Of a stretch of DNA of 64,000 nt, positions 53,585-62,423 are shown piece after piece (positions within the stretch are counted from its first letter, which is position 1; every line of letters starts with the position of its first letter). The notes under the pieces were generated by a model that saw only the letters and a program-made list of their open reading frames with translations, searched no databases and was not told the origin of the DNA. This DNA comes from Paenibacillus senegalimassiliensis (GTDB lineage Bacteria > Bacillota > Bacilli > Paenibacillales > Paenibacillaceae), in assembly GCF_001486585.1 (NCBI RefSeq), contig NZ_LN909043.1:125361-189360 (forward strand), given 5' to 3'. The position numbers were made by a program, and so were the translations under genes.

Positions 53585-54763
53585 CTACTGTGCTTTTGAT
53601 GGACCGGCCCCAGTTCCCAGGGCCGGTGGGATTAGATTGCCGCGTTTCTTTGGCGGCATAATTAACGTGGCCAGCATGAGCAGGAAGAAAGCTAGAAAGT
53701 ACGGTGAATGCTTGCCATGCAGGGCGCCTGCGGCAATGGGGCCGATAAAGGAGCCCAGTGACATGGCGATGGATTGCAGGGAGAATACTGTCCCCAATCT
53801 TTTACCCCCACTCAAATCAATAAAGAGGGAGGCCATCGCCGGAAATACGATGCCCTTGGACATTCCCAGCACAAATAAGGCAACGGGGAGGGCTATGAAA
53901 TCCAGCGATGCCAAGGCGAAAAAGGACAGCGCAATGCCCAGAATACCGAAGCTGGCCCGCTTATAAGGTGAATATTTGTTCAAGAACAGCATCGACAACG
54001 TAACTAAGGCACCTAGGCTAATGATAGAGAAATAAAGGCCGGTGTGCATGATTCCTGCCGTTCCGCCTGCCTGCAAGGGAAGCTCAAAGAACAAGATACC
54101 TTGAGAGCAGGAGACTACAAGCGGCAGCAAATAGTAGCGTAGAGGAATGACCTTGATCTTGAGCGGAACCTGGGCCGAAGGAGCAAGCTTGGCCTTACTG
54201 CTGCCAGCATTTGTTCTGGCGGGCTCCTTAATAGTGAAAATAGCGATAATTCCTGTCGAAATCAGCAGCCACCCCAGAAGCTGAAAGGTCAGGGTGAACC
54301 CGGATTGAGCAACCAGAAAAGCGCCGGCTGCCGGGGATACTACAGAAGCTAAAGTGTGCATGACCCCGTGTCCAGCCATCAGCTTGCCTTGCTGCACGGC
54401 ATTTCGGGATAGTGAAGCAAGCAAGGCCAGGCAGGCTGGGGACAAGAAAGCCAGTACAAAACCGCTGATGGAACGGAGCACTAGCAGTTGCCAAGGTTCG
54501 GTGACATGCGCCTGCATGAGCAGAATGATCCCGGCAGTAAGCAGGCTGAAAATCATGTAGCCCTTGCTGCCGTGTCGGTCAACGCCTTGCCCGGCAATCA
54601 GGTTGCCCGGCAAATGAGTTAACGCATAAATACCCATCATCCAGCCGATGAAGGTGGGGGCCGCCCCGAGAGATAACGCGAACGGGGTCAGAATCGGATA
54701 CTGGGCATGCAGGTCAAAGAAAGCGAGAAACATAAAAAAATAAAGCCAGAAGGCGGTCTTCAA
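53585..54763 (-). CDS. MFS transporter
   Basis: A 392-residue permease with 12 predicted spans, probably a drug or metabolite exporter. The loop after span 2 reads GQGVDRHGSKG, close to the MFS motif A pattern GxxxDRxGR. The start is TTG at 54763 after AAAGGAGAG, giving MKTAFWLYFFMFLAFFDLH; the frame is open farther upstream but without a start signal. The C-terminus is Pro/Gly-rich. Substrate cannot be inferred. Confidence 0.88.
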   Translation of the reverse strand: MKTAFWLYFFMFLAFFDLHAQYPILTPFALSLGAAPTFIGWMMGIYALTHLPGNLIAGQGVDRHGSKGYMIFSLLTAGIILLMQAHVTEPWQLLVLRSISGFVLAFLSPACLALLASLSRNAVQQGKLMAGHGVMHTLASVVSPAAGAFLVAQSGFTLTFQLLGWLLISTGIIAIFTIKEPARTNAGSSKAKLAPSAQVPLKIKVIPLRYYLLPLVVSCSQGILFFELPLQAGGTAGIMHTGLYFSIISLGALVTLSMLFLNKYSPYKRASFGILGIALSFFALASLDFIALPVALFVLGMSKGIVFPAMASLFIDLSGGKRLGTVFSLQSIAMSLGSFIGPIAAGALHGKHSPYFLAFFLLMLATLIMPPKKRGNLIPPALGTGAGPSKAQ

Positions 54764-54944
54764 GAGACGTTTCTCTCCTTTCAGGTATGAACTGGTATGC
54801 TCTACTTGTACGCCCGGGGGGACGAACTTATACCCTTTTCCCAAAAAGCTTGGGCAAATTTGCATGTAATCCGGTTAAGCTGACATGAAGCTGGGCCATC
54901 ATGTATAATGTAATAATAAAATTGGGGTCTAGGAGTGTTTGGAA

Positions 54945-55388
54945 ATGATGGATATTCAAGTATGGACCGAGTTTTTGCAGGAGAACTGGCTGGTTATCGT
55001 AGTGGCGCTGGTGATTCTATTTCTGGTTATTAACTTTGTGAAGACGGTTGTGAAGTGGGCGCTGGTGCTGATTATTGCGGCCTTTATCATCGTGTATAGC
55101 GGAATCTCATTGAAGGATATAGGCGAAGCGGTTACGACGGTGAAGGAGCAGGCGGTCAGCATTAGCAAGAGCGAGGCGCTAAACATGATGAAGAATGAAG
55201 CGAAGGATGCCAAGCTGACGCAAAATGCAGATGGTACGTTTACGATCACTACACCAAATTTGGAGGTCACCGGCAAGATGGGTGACGACAAAGCCAAGGT
55301 GTCGTTCCATGGGGTATCCTTAGGGGAATGGACGGTCAATGATACGTTGGAGGCGTTCATTCAGGAGGCCGTGCGGAATTCGCAATAA
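54945..55388 (+). CDS. Membrane protein of unknown function
   Basis: A 147-residue protein with one or two membrane spans at about residues 14 to 56 (WLVIVVALVILFLVINFV and WALVLIIAAFIIVYSGI) and a soluble C-terminal domain of about 85 residues with a DGTFTITTPNLEVTGKMG beta pattern. The ATG at 54945 has AGGAG nine bases upstream. It lies 27 bases before the transglutaminase gene and probably shares its transcript, so the two may act together at the membrane. Confidence 0.7.
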   Translation: MMDIQVWTEFLQENWLVIVVALVILFLVINFVKTVVKWALVLIIAAFIIVYSGISLKDIGEAVTTVKEQAVSISKSEALNMMKNEAKDAKLTQNADGTFTITTPNLEVTGKMGDDKAKVSFHGVSLGEWTVNDTLEAFIQEAVRNSQ

Positions 55389-55415
55389 GGCAGAGGTTTG
55401 GACACGGAGGTTAAT

Positions 55416-56564
55416 ATGACAGCAGCATTGCAAAACATAAGCGAATACAATTTCATCTCGGTAGTTCTGCTTCTGGTGCTGCTGGGTTCGGTGCTTCAAG
55501 GGCTGATGCGGGGAGCTTCGCGGTCGGCGGACCGTTTATTCTCGCTGGTCGGTGGCGGCATGCTGTCACTGATTGGTATTGCGGCTGCAATTCCATTGAC
55601 ATTGTGGATGTCTCCCAAGATTCAGGCCTGGTTGACGGAGCTCCCTCTTCCGAGTCGAGAACTGGCTAAATGGGAGCAAGTGCTCCACACGATTATTATG
55701 GCTGTAAGGGATTTTCCATTACTGCGTTTTGCCCTGGTATACCTCTTCATGTACTGGCTTGTTCGTACATTAGCGGGGGTGTTTGCCGGTTTCATTCATG
55801 GCGGCAATACCTTATTCGGCTGGCTGTCACCTGGAAGAGAGCGGCGGGCCTCGTTGCTCAGCCGTTTAACCGGGGCTTCAATCGGAGCGGTGATTGGTGC
55901 GGCGCGTTGCCTGGTGCTGATTGCTATCTTGTTTATTGTGGTGACACTATTTCCGGGTAGTCCGTTTAGTCGTTATATAGAGGCTTCACCTGTGTACCAG
56001 CAGGGAGCCAGAACAGTGATTGAGCCGCTTACCGGTAACTTAATCAAGGAGAAGCTCCCCGTGTTCACCCGTGGAGTGGAAGCTGAGCTTCGCGGTATTT
56101 TGCAGCAGAAGTATGAGGTTATAGATGCCAGTATTCCTCACAATATCGAGCTAGCTGCAGCGGAAATCACCGCAGATGCGAATTCGGATGAGCAAAAGGC
56201 CCGTCTGTTATATGACTGGGTTGGCTCTCGTGTCTCTTATGATTACGATAAGGTAAAGGATTATGAAGAAAAGGGGATCTGGCATGAACAGACGCCGCAG
56301 ATGACCTTCGACACGAAGCTTGGGGTATGTATTGACTACTCCCGGCTGTATGCTGTAATGGCCAGGTCACAAGGCTTAGAGGTCAAGGTGGTGACCGGAC
56401 TTGGTTATGATGGGCAGGGCGGCTATGGCCCGCATGCCTGGAACGAGGTGTATCTGTCAGAGCAGGATACCTGGATTCCCTTGGACTCAACCTGGGCCGG
56501 GAGTGGAGATTGGTTTAATCCGCCAGCCTTTAGCGAGACACATATTGTAGAACAACGAATCTAA
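55416..56564 (+). CDS. Membrane-anchored transglutaminase-like protein
   Basis: A 382-residue protein in two parts. The N-terminal 185 residues have four or five spans (FISVVLLLVLLGSVLQGL, LIGIAAAIPLTLWM, FALVYLFMYWLVR, CLVLIAILFIVVTLF), with a CvpA-like arrangement. The rest is a transglutaminase/protease fold: Cys in LGVCIDYSRLYAVMAR, His in GPHAWNEVYL and Asp in IPLDSTWAG form the triad. It could crosslink or cleave cell-surface proteins. ATG at 55416 follows CGGAGG. A perfect 12-bp hairpin follows. Confidence 0.82.
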   Translation: MTAALQNISEYNFISVVLLLVLLGSVLQGLMRGASRSADRLFSLVGGGMLSLIGIAAAIPLTLWMSPKIQAWLTELPLPSRELAKWEQVLHTIIMAVRDFPLLRFALVYLFMYWLVRTLAGVFAGFIHGGNTLFGWLSPGRERRASLLSRLTGASIGAVIGAARCLVLIAILFIVVTLFPGSPFSRYIEASPVYQQGARTVIEPLTGNLIKEKLPVFTRGVEAELRGILQQKYEVIDASIPHNIELAAAEITADANSDEQKARLLYDWVGSRVSYDYDKVKDYEEKGIWHEQTPQMTFDTKLGVCIDYSRLYAVMARSQGLEVKVVTGLGYDGQGGYGPHAWNEVYLSEQDTWIPLDSTWAGSGDWFNPPAFSETHIVEQRI

Positions 56565-56600
56565 GAGGTAGCACTTTAAGTAAATAGATTAAACTTTTTC

Positions 56601-56635
56601 CGAAGTAAGGCGTAACTACACTGCGCCTTACTTCG
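56601..56635 (+). terminator. Terminator-like perfect stem-loop
   Basis: CGAAGTAAGGCG pairs perfectly with CGCCTTACTTCG around 11 bases; TTATGTTA follows, a weak T run. Confidence 0.6.
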
Positions 56636-56704
56636 TTATGTTACTATAAGGATAAGTAAGTTTGGACAAGAATGAGTTAAGTGATGAAAGTAGGGGGAAC
56701 ACAG

Positions 56705-58735
56705 GTGAAAAGCGCCTATGGAGAAGATCCGCGCGAGCAGGAAATTGCGATGCAGCGCCATTTTAATATAAGGCTGAACATTTTTTTCTTTAGCGCATTT
56801 GCCATTTTTACTGTAATTATTGTACGACTGGCCATTTTGCAGTTCGTAGAGGGCCCAACCCTTTCCCAGCAGGAGAGCAGCTTGCGCGTCAAGGATGTGC
56901 CGCTGGCCCCTACCCGGGGAACCATCTATGCGGCAGGCGGGGAGAAGCTGGCTTACTCTACGCCGGTACAATCTTTATATATCACGCTGCAAAAGGATTA
57001 CAGCAACACGGAGCGTGGGCTGAAGAATCGTCCGGAAGCGCTGGAAATCGCTGATAAACTAAAGGAAGTATTCGATAAGTATGGCAAGGCGGATACCGCG
57101 ATGACCAAAGAGGAAATTATTGAAGCGATGGATCTGGAGTACCGGAAGCAAAACGGATTTTCACCACGTCGTATCAAGATTGATTTAACCTCGGGAGAGA
57201 TAGCTTATTTCCTCGAACGAAAAAGTGATTTTCCGGGAATAGATATCGTGGAGGAAAGTATCCGCCATTATGATAAGGACACGGTAGCGGTTCAAACAGT
57301 TGGATACATCCGTAAATACTCTAACGCTTCAACGAACATTGATTTTTACAAACAAATTAGGGCCCAGACGGAGACACCCCCAGATATGCAGTATACAGAA
57401 ACTGAGGATGTAGGCTACGATGGCCTGGAACTGCAATATCAAACGGAGCTTCGTGGTAAAAATGGTTATAAGAGCGTACCGATTGATCCACGCAACATGG
57501 CTACGGGAATTGCGGAGATTACTCCTCCCGTTAAGGGATATGACCTGCACACCAATATTAATAAAAACGTTCAAATGATTGCAGAGCAAGCCATCCTTGA
57601 TCAGATTGATTGGGTGCATACCAATCGAGTATCAGGGAAAGTTCATCCCTATGCTAAAACGGGTTATGCTGTAGCGATGGAGGTGGATACAGGTAATGTC
57701 GTGGCGATGGCCAGTATGCCTGACTACGATACGAATGTTTGGCAGTCGGGAGGTATTTCGTCAGAGAATTGGCAACAGATTTCCTCCAACTATCAGAACG
57801 GGACGATTACGCCGATTTCTGCGGGGCGTTCGGGGCATGAATTTGATTCCACGGTGTTACTGGGTTCCACGATTAAGCCTTTATCAGTATTAATTGGACT
57901 TAATGAAGGTTTATTTACTCCAAGTACAAACTACTCTGATAATGGGGCAGCCTATTTCGGCAGAAACGATTCGGCGAGAGTCAGAAACTCTGGCGGCCAT
58001 GCTTATGGACGACTTAATCCCACTGAAGCAATCAAGAACTCCTCCAATGCATTTATGGTAGATATGGTTGGGGAAAAACTCTACTACAAATACAGAAATG
58101 AAGGAATTGAAGTTTGGGATAACTATATGAAGCAATTTGGGCTTGGTGCTTCGACGGAGGTTGACTTACCAAATGAATATTTGGGATTCCTTGAGTATAA
58201 ACAGGAATCTGAGACGGTGCTGTCACGTTTGGCCTATGCTTCATTTGGCCAGCAAGGGAAATATACAGCAATGCAATTGGCACAATACACGGTTATGCTG
58301 GCTAACAAGGGAAAGAGAATGGAGCCGCATGTTGTAAATAAAATTACCGATGCTCAGGGAAATATCATCAAGCAATTTGAGCCTACGGTGTTGAACGAAG
58401 TTGATTTTAAGGATGCCCATTGGGCGGCAGTTATTGATGGGATGAGAACAAATGTCAGTGCATTTAATGGCTTTCCGTATGACTTCGCCCGGAAAACGGG
58501 GACCTCAGAGCAGGATTATAGAGGTAGATTGCTTGAGAACGGTGTGTTTATCGCTTTTGCTCCGCGAGAAAATCCGAAGCTGGCTGTAGCGGTGGTTATT
58601 CCGGAAGGTGGGTTCGGGGCTTACAGTGCCGCCCCCGTGGCCCGGAAAATTTTTGATGCGTACGACCAGGAATATGGGCTGGATGGAGTACCGAAGAAGT
58701 CCAACAACCAACAATCGCCCGAAACAAACGAATGA
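56705..58735 (+). CDS. Class B penicillin-binding protein, PBP2/PbpA-like
   Basis: Peptidoglycan transpeptidase of 676 residues, probably in side-wall synthesis. A membrane anchor lies at about residues 28 to 50 (FFFSAFAIFTVIIVRLAIL). The dimer domain follows with the RGTIYAAGGEKLA motif. The transpeptidase motifs are STIK (about residue 387), SSN in IKNSSNAFM and KTG in ARKTGTSEQ (about 596). GTG at 56705 after AGGGGG is preferred to ATG at 56684, which has no binding site. A stem with many T ends the gene. Confidence 0.92.
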   Translation: MKSAYGEDPREQEIAMQRHFNIRLNIFFFSAFAIFTVIIVRLAILQFVEGPTLSQQESSLRVKDVPLAPTRGTIYAAGGEKLAYSTPVQSLYITLQKDYSNTERGLKNRPEALEIADKLKEVFDKYGKADTAMTKEEIIEAMDLEYRKQNGFSPRRIKIDLTSGEIAYFLERKSDFPGIDIVEESIRHYDKDTVAVQTVGYIRKYSNASTNIDFYKQIRAQTETPPDMQYTETEDVGYDGLELQYQTELRGKNGYKSVPIDPRNMATGIAEITPPVKGYDLHTNINKNVQMIAEQAILDQIDWVHTNRVSGKVHPYAKTGYAVAMEVDTGNVVAMASMPDYDTNVWQSGGISSENWQQISSNYQNGTITPISAGRSGHEFDSTVLLGSTIKPLSVLIGLNEGLFTPSTNYSDNGAAYFGRNDSARVRNSGGHAYGRLNPTEAIKNSSNAFMVDMVGEKLYYKYRNEGIEVWDNYMKQFGLGASTEVDLPNEYLGFLEYKQESETVLSRLAYASFGQQGKYTAMQLAQYTVMLANKGKRMEPHVVNKITDAQGNIIKQFEPTVLNEVDFKDAHWAAVIDGMRTNVSAFNGFPYDFARKTGTSEQDYRGRLLENGVFIAFAPRENPKLAVAVVIPEGGFGAYSAAPVARKIFDAYDQEYGLDGVPKKSNNQQSPETNE

Positions 58736-58736
58736 T

Positions 58737-58797
58737 AAAAAACACCTTCAAGAAAGTGCAGTAATGTCGTAAGCAGACAATCTTGAAGGTGTTTTTT
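58737..58797 (+). terminator. Terminator of the PBP gene
   Basis: AAAAACACCTTCAAGA pairs with TCTTGAAGGTGTTTTTT around a loop of about 28 bases that may fold further. Confidence 0.75.
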
Positions 58798-58833
58798 CTT
58801 TTGAATTTATCTCTTTATACATTCAGAGCAAAT

Positions 58834-59796
58834 TTAATCAGTAAGTAAAATGGATTCGCTAGCCTTCAGTTTTGTCAGCTCGACGCTGACATTCCATAAG
58901 TTTTTTCTATTCACCAGGTTATAGGACATAACGGAAGATGGAATTTCTTTGACTCCTTCGTAATATTTCCCCGTCGAATCCTCGAATTGGGGACTTGTAA
59001 CCAAGGCCGCTAATCTTCTACCAGATTTCGCAGTTGTGTTTACTTGGGGATGGACAAGGATTAACATACCAAGAATATATCTGGAAACAAATCGCAGAAA
59101 AGGACTCCAGCTTCGGGCAAGCCCAGTTTCAGGCATTAAACCTGGGTCGAATGCATTCACCGTAATCTGCTTATTTGTAAGCAGATTAATTCGGTCGGCT
59201 AGCTCGTAAGTGCAGTAAATATTGCATAGCTTAGAGGTTGTATATAAGCGCCGTCCTGTGAAGGATACATCTTTGGCAGCAACCTCCTTACTCGAATAGG
59301 CTAGTAACATGGCATCCTCGTAGACCGGCTCTGGCATTCCTGATTTTTTTAGCGGGTCGTGGGTTCCGCTGCTTACAAAGACGATTCTCCCATGGTCCAC
59401 CATTTTATCCACTAATAAATTGATAAGCAGAAAATGACCGAGATGATTGACGGCAAAGGTTTCTTCAAAACCATCCTTTGATACATGTGCTTTATCGACA
59501 AATTGAACGCCAGCATTACATACAAGCGCATATAGCGGAGGTAGGGGGGAGGTTGAGAATTTTTTGGCGAAGGTTCTAACAGATTCTAAAGACGAGAGGT
59601 CAAGCTCCATTGCGGTAATGTTGGTATGGCCGGTTTCCTTCTTCATCGCGAATGCAGCTTCCTCTCCTTTTTTCGTATTGCGGCAAGCCAGTACAATATG
59701 AGCGTTCTTCTCGGTTTGGGCAAGCGTTTTGGCGCATTCATATCCCAAGCCTGTATTTCCACCTGTTATAACAATAGTTTTCATCGATAATTGCAC
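58834..59796 (-). CDS. Short-chain dehydrogenase/reductase
   Basis: NAD(P)-dependent oxidoreductase of 320 residues. The cofactor motif TGGNTGLGYE lies near residues 11 to 20, CNAGVQF is the NAG element, and the catalytic pair is in YTTSKLCN (Tyr and Lys). It resembles the protochlorophyllide-reductase/retinol-dehydrogenase branch. GTG at 59796 follows AGGAG; an ATG at 59784 is possible. It is divergent from a TetR gene and its promoter overlaps two matching operators, so it is the likely target of that repressor. Confidence 0.88.
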   Translation of the reverse strand: MQLSMKTIVITGGNTGLGYECAKTLAQTEKNAHIVLACRNTKKGEEAAFAMKKETGHTNITAMELDLSSLESVRTFAKKFSTSPLPPLYALVCNAGVQFVDKAHVSKDGFEETFAVNHLGHFLLINLLVDKMVDHGRIVFVSSGTHDPLKKSGMPEPVYEDAMLLAYSSKEVAAKDVSFTGRRLYTTSKLCNIYCTYELADRINLLTNKQITVNAFDPGLMPETGLARSWSPFLRFVSRYILGMLILVHPQVNTTAKSGRRLAALVTSPQFEDSTGKYYEGVKEIPSSVMSYNLVNRKNLWNVSVELTKLKASESILLTD

Positions 59797-59820
59797 AAGA
59801 TCACTCCTCATTGGTGAAAT

Positions 59821-59875
59821 GTTGACAATGTCAACTTATGTGTAGAGTATATCCCCTTTTGTTGACAATGTCAAC
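59821..59875. promoter_or_regulatory. Twin TetR operators with the SDR promoter
   Basis: GTTGACAATGTCAAC, a perfect 7-bp-arm palindrome, occurs at 59821 to 59835 and again at 59861 to 59875, exactly 40 bases apart. On the minus strand the second copy supplies TTGACA, 17 bases before TATACT (59851 to 59846), an ideal sigma-A promoter. The first copy lies just after the transcription start. On the plus strand the first copy supplies a TTGACA for the TetR gene. Confidence 0.82.
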
Positions 59876-59916
59876 GTGATATGATTAGGCTATTACTTTC
59901 AGAATGAGAGGATTCT

Positions 59917-60492
59917 ATGAGAAACAATGATACCAAGCAAAGACTGCTGGAAGTTACTCGACAAATGATTGATAAGCATGGTGTAGATGCTGTAAATATG
60001 CGTGACTTAGGAAAAGAAATTAATCTATCCAGGAGCGCAATTTACAGGCATTTCAGAGATAAAGAGGATTTGCTCGCGGCAATTGTAGCGGAAAATTTTG
60101 AGAGCTTGAACCAATCCATTATTGATCTAATTACAGAAATCAAAGATGTCAGAGAGTTGGTTTACTCCATTCTGCAAACCTATTATCGTTACGGTATCCA
60201 AAATCAGGCACACTATCATCTTATGTTCAGTAAGCAATACGATAAAAAAAGTCATACGGAGCTTTACTTGCTGGCATCTCAATCCTTTCGGGCCATTGAA
60301 CAGCATTTGAGCAAAACAGACAATCAAACCTACAAGACAAAGAAATCCTCAAAGGAATCAACAGCATTAATGTTTGCTTTCATTCACGGCTTGGTCGACT
60401 TAAATGCTTCCGGACATTTTGAGGCAGAAAAGGGAATGGATGATGCAGACAGATTGATTCAATCCTTTGTGGATTTGATATTCTATTTCTAA
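59917..60492 (+). CDS. TetR family transcriptional regulator
   Basis: A 191-residue repressor. The HTH covers about residues 8 to 52 (TKQRLLEVTRQMIDKHG, then MRDLGKEINLSRSAIYRHF), as usual, with a helical ligand domain after it. It begins at ATG 59917, and GAGAGG lies before it. The two operators in the divergent region suggest that it represses both itself and the SDR gene. The ligand is unknown. A terminator follows. Confidence 0.92.
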   Translation: MRNNDTKQRLLEVTRQMIDKHGVDAVNMRDLGKEINLSRSAIYRHFRDKEDLLAAIVAENFESLNQSIIDLITEIKDVRELVYSILQTYYRYGIQNQAHYHLMFSKQYDKKSHTELYLLASQSFRAIEQHLSKTDNQTYKTKKSSKESTALMFAFIHGLVDLNASGHFEAEKGMDDADRLIQSFVDLIFYF

Positions 60493-60501
60493 TTTTGAGA
60501 A

Positions 60502-60531
60502 AAAGCAAAATTCCACTTGCTTTTTTTTTTG
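60502..60531 (+). terminator. Terminator of the TetR gene
   Basis: AAAGCAA pairs with TTGCTTT, followed by further T. Confidence 0.65.
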
Positions 60532-60544
60532 TCTTCCCTTAAAA

Positions 60545-60559
60545 TTTGCCCTAGGGAAA
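60545..60559 (+). promoter_or_regulatory. MntR-like box upstream of the metal ABC operon
   Basis: TTTGCCCTAGGGAAA is a near-palindrome with the form of Bacillus MntR sites, which read TTTGCCTTAAGGAAA. It lies about 100 bases before the binding-protein ATG. It supports manganese over zinc as the transported metal. Confidence 0.55.
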
Positions 60560-60590
60560 CATTTTTACATTAAGCTAAAAAAAAAAGTTA

Positions 60591-60610
60591 AAGTAAACAA
60601 GTGTTTACTT
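60591..60610. promoter_or_regulatory. Second perfect palindrome upstream of the metal operon
   Basis: AAGTAAACAAGTGTTTACTT has 9-bp arms around a 2-base centre. It lies 32 bases after the MntR-like box and 43 bases before the ATG. The binding factor is unknown; a TetR-type or DtxR-type protein is possible. Confidence 0.55.
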
Positions 60611-60652
60611 GTACAACTTAAAAAACAATGTATACGGAGAGGAGTTCATGTA

Positions 60653-61627
60653 ATGAACGAGATGCAAGTGAAGAAAAGCCCGTTTCATCGGGCAAAAATG
60701 ACTTTGGGGATTTTGGCCCTCATTATATTGGGCGCTTGCTCCAAGGTGGAAGGGCAAGCCGATTCGGTGCAACGGCCTGCGGACGGAGAGCCCATTCAGG
60801 TCGTGGCTACGATTGGAATGATTACGGATGTAGTGAAGCAGGTAGGCGGTGAGGAAGTGGAAGCAAACGGTCTAATGGGCCCTGGCGTGGACCCTCACTT
60901 ATATAAAGCTTCGCAAGGCGATATTGAGAAGCTGGATAAAGCCGATATTATTTTCTACGGCGGGTTGCATCTAGAAGGTAAAATGACAGAAATTTTTGAA
61001 AAGATAGAAAATCGCAAGCCAACAGTTCCGGTATCCAAGGATATTGATCCTGAATTGCTGAGATCCGGTGCTGATGCAGGGGGTTCACAATATGACCCGC
61101 ATATCTGGTTCAATGTGCGCCACTGGATTTCGGCTACGGAGACCATCCGGGATACGCTGGTCGCCTATGACCCGGATCACGCTGAGACCTATCAACAAAA
61201 TGCTGAGGCGTATATTACTCAACTGGAAGAGCTGGATGCGGAAGTAAAACGGCAAATTGCCGAGATTCCGGACCAAGACCGGGTCTTGGTAACAGCTCAT
61301 GATGCGTTTGGTTACTTCGGGGATGCTTATGGCATTGAGGTCATGGGATTGCAGGGCATCAGCACGGCGGCGGAATATGGCTCCAAGGATGTCAGCAAGC
61401 TGCGGGATTTTCTGGTCGAGAATAAGATCAAGGCTGTATTTGTAGAGTCGAGTATCCCGACCAAATCCATGGAGGCGGTTATTGCCGGGGCCAAGGAGAT
61501 GGGTCATACCGTCAAGATCGGTGGCGAGCTTTATTCGGATTCCATGGGAGAGCCAGGATCGGATGCAGATACGTATATTAAAATGGTCGAACATAACGTA
61601 AGCACCATCGTGGAGGCGCTGAAATAA
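60653..61627 (+). CDS. Metal ABC transporter substrate-binding lipoprotein (MntA/TroA type)
   Basis: Cluster A-I binding protein for Mn or Zn, 324 residues. A lipoprotein signal ends in ILGAC with Cys near residue 26. Metal ligands are the His in GVDPHLYKAS, the His in YDPHIWFN, the Glu in VFVESSIPT and the Asp in SDADTYIKM. The His-rich loop common in zinc-specific ZnuA proteins is absent, which, with the MntR-like box, favours manganese. AGAGGAG precedes the ATG. It heads an operon with ATPase and two permease genes. Confidence 0.9.
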   Translation: MNEMQVKKSPFHRAKMTLGILALIILGACSKVEGQADSVQRPADGEPIQVVATIGMITDVVKQVGGEEVEANGLMGPGVDPHLYKASQGDIEKLDKADIIFYGGLHLEGKMTEIFEKIENRKPTVPVSKDIDPELLRSGADAGGSQYDPHIWFNVRHWISATETIRDTLVAYDPDHAETYQQNAEAYITQLEELDAEVKRQIAEIPDQDRVLVTAHDAFGYFGDAYGIEVMGLQGISTAAEYGSKDVSKLRDFLVENKIKAVFVESSIPTKSMEAVIAGAKEMGHTVKIGGELYSDSMGEPGSDADTYIKMVEHNVSTIVEALK

Positions 61628-61660
61628 AATAAGAAAGCACGATAGAAAAGGGGAAGTAAA

Positions 61661-62419
61661 ATGAAAGGTTATCCGCTGGAAGTCAGTCATTTGACCGTAG
61701 CATATCAGAAAAAACCGGTACTTAGATCGGTATCCTTTCAAATACCGGAAGGCAAATTAATTGGAGTTCTCGGTCCCAACGGGGCCGGGAAGTCCACGCT
61801 GCTCAAGGCGGTACTTGGCCTCATTCCAGCCTTGGACGGCGAAGTTCGTATTTACGATCGTCCTTATCGCGAGCAACGCAAGATTATCGGCTATGTGCCG
61901 CAGCGGGAATCCGTGGATTGGGATTTCCCAACAAACGCGCTGGATGTCGTCATGATGGGCCGGTATGGACATCTCGGCTGGTTCCGTCGGCCTGGTACCA
62001 AGGAGCGCCAGATTGCAATGGAATGCTTGGCGAAGGTAGGCATGGCAGACTTTGCTGGTCGTCAGATCAGCCAACTGTCAGGCGGGCAGCAGCAACGGGT
62101 ATTTCTGGCACGGGCGCTGGCACAGAACGCGCAATTGTATTTTATGGATGAGCCGTTCTCCGGGGTGGATGCAACAACGGAGAAGGCGATCATCAATCTG
62201 CTGCATGAGCTTAAGGAACAGGGGAAGACCGTATTGGTTGTCCATCATGACCTGTCAACGGTCAAGGAGTATTTTGATCATGTATTGCTGCTAAATGGGG
62301 AATTGGTCGCCGCAGGTCCTACGGAAGAGACCTTTACCCCAGCTAATTTGCACAGTACGTACGGGGGCCGAATTGCCATGCTGGCTGATTTTGCCACTGT
62401 GCCGTCAGGGACGGTGTGA
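61661..62419 (+). CDS. Metal ABC transporter ATP-binding protein
   Basis: ATPase subunit of 252 residues. Walker [10 protein letters not shown] lies at about residues 38 to 46, the Q-loop is in [13 protein letters not shown], the signature is [12 protein letters not shown], and Walker B is [11 protein letters not shown]. The His switch is VVHHDL. The segment after the Q-loop has [16 protein letters not shown], typical of Mn/Zn ABC ATPases. AAGGGGAAG lies before the ATG. Confidence 0.94.
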   Translation: MKGYPLEVSHLTVAYQKKPVLRSVSFQIPEGKLIGVLGPNGAGKSTLLKAVLGLIPALDGEVRIYDRPYREQRKIIGYVPQRESVDWDFPTNALDVVMMGRYGHLGWFRRPGTKERQIAMECLAKVGMADFAGRQISQLSGGQQQRVFLARALAQNAQLYFMDEPFSGVDATTEKAIINLLHELKEQGKTVLVVHHDLSTVKEYFDHVLLLNGELVAAGPTEETFTPANLHSTYGGRIAMLADFATVPSGTV

Positions 62420-62423
62420 TGCC

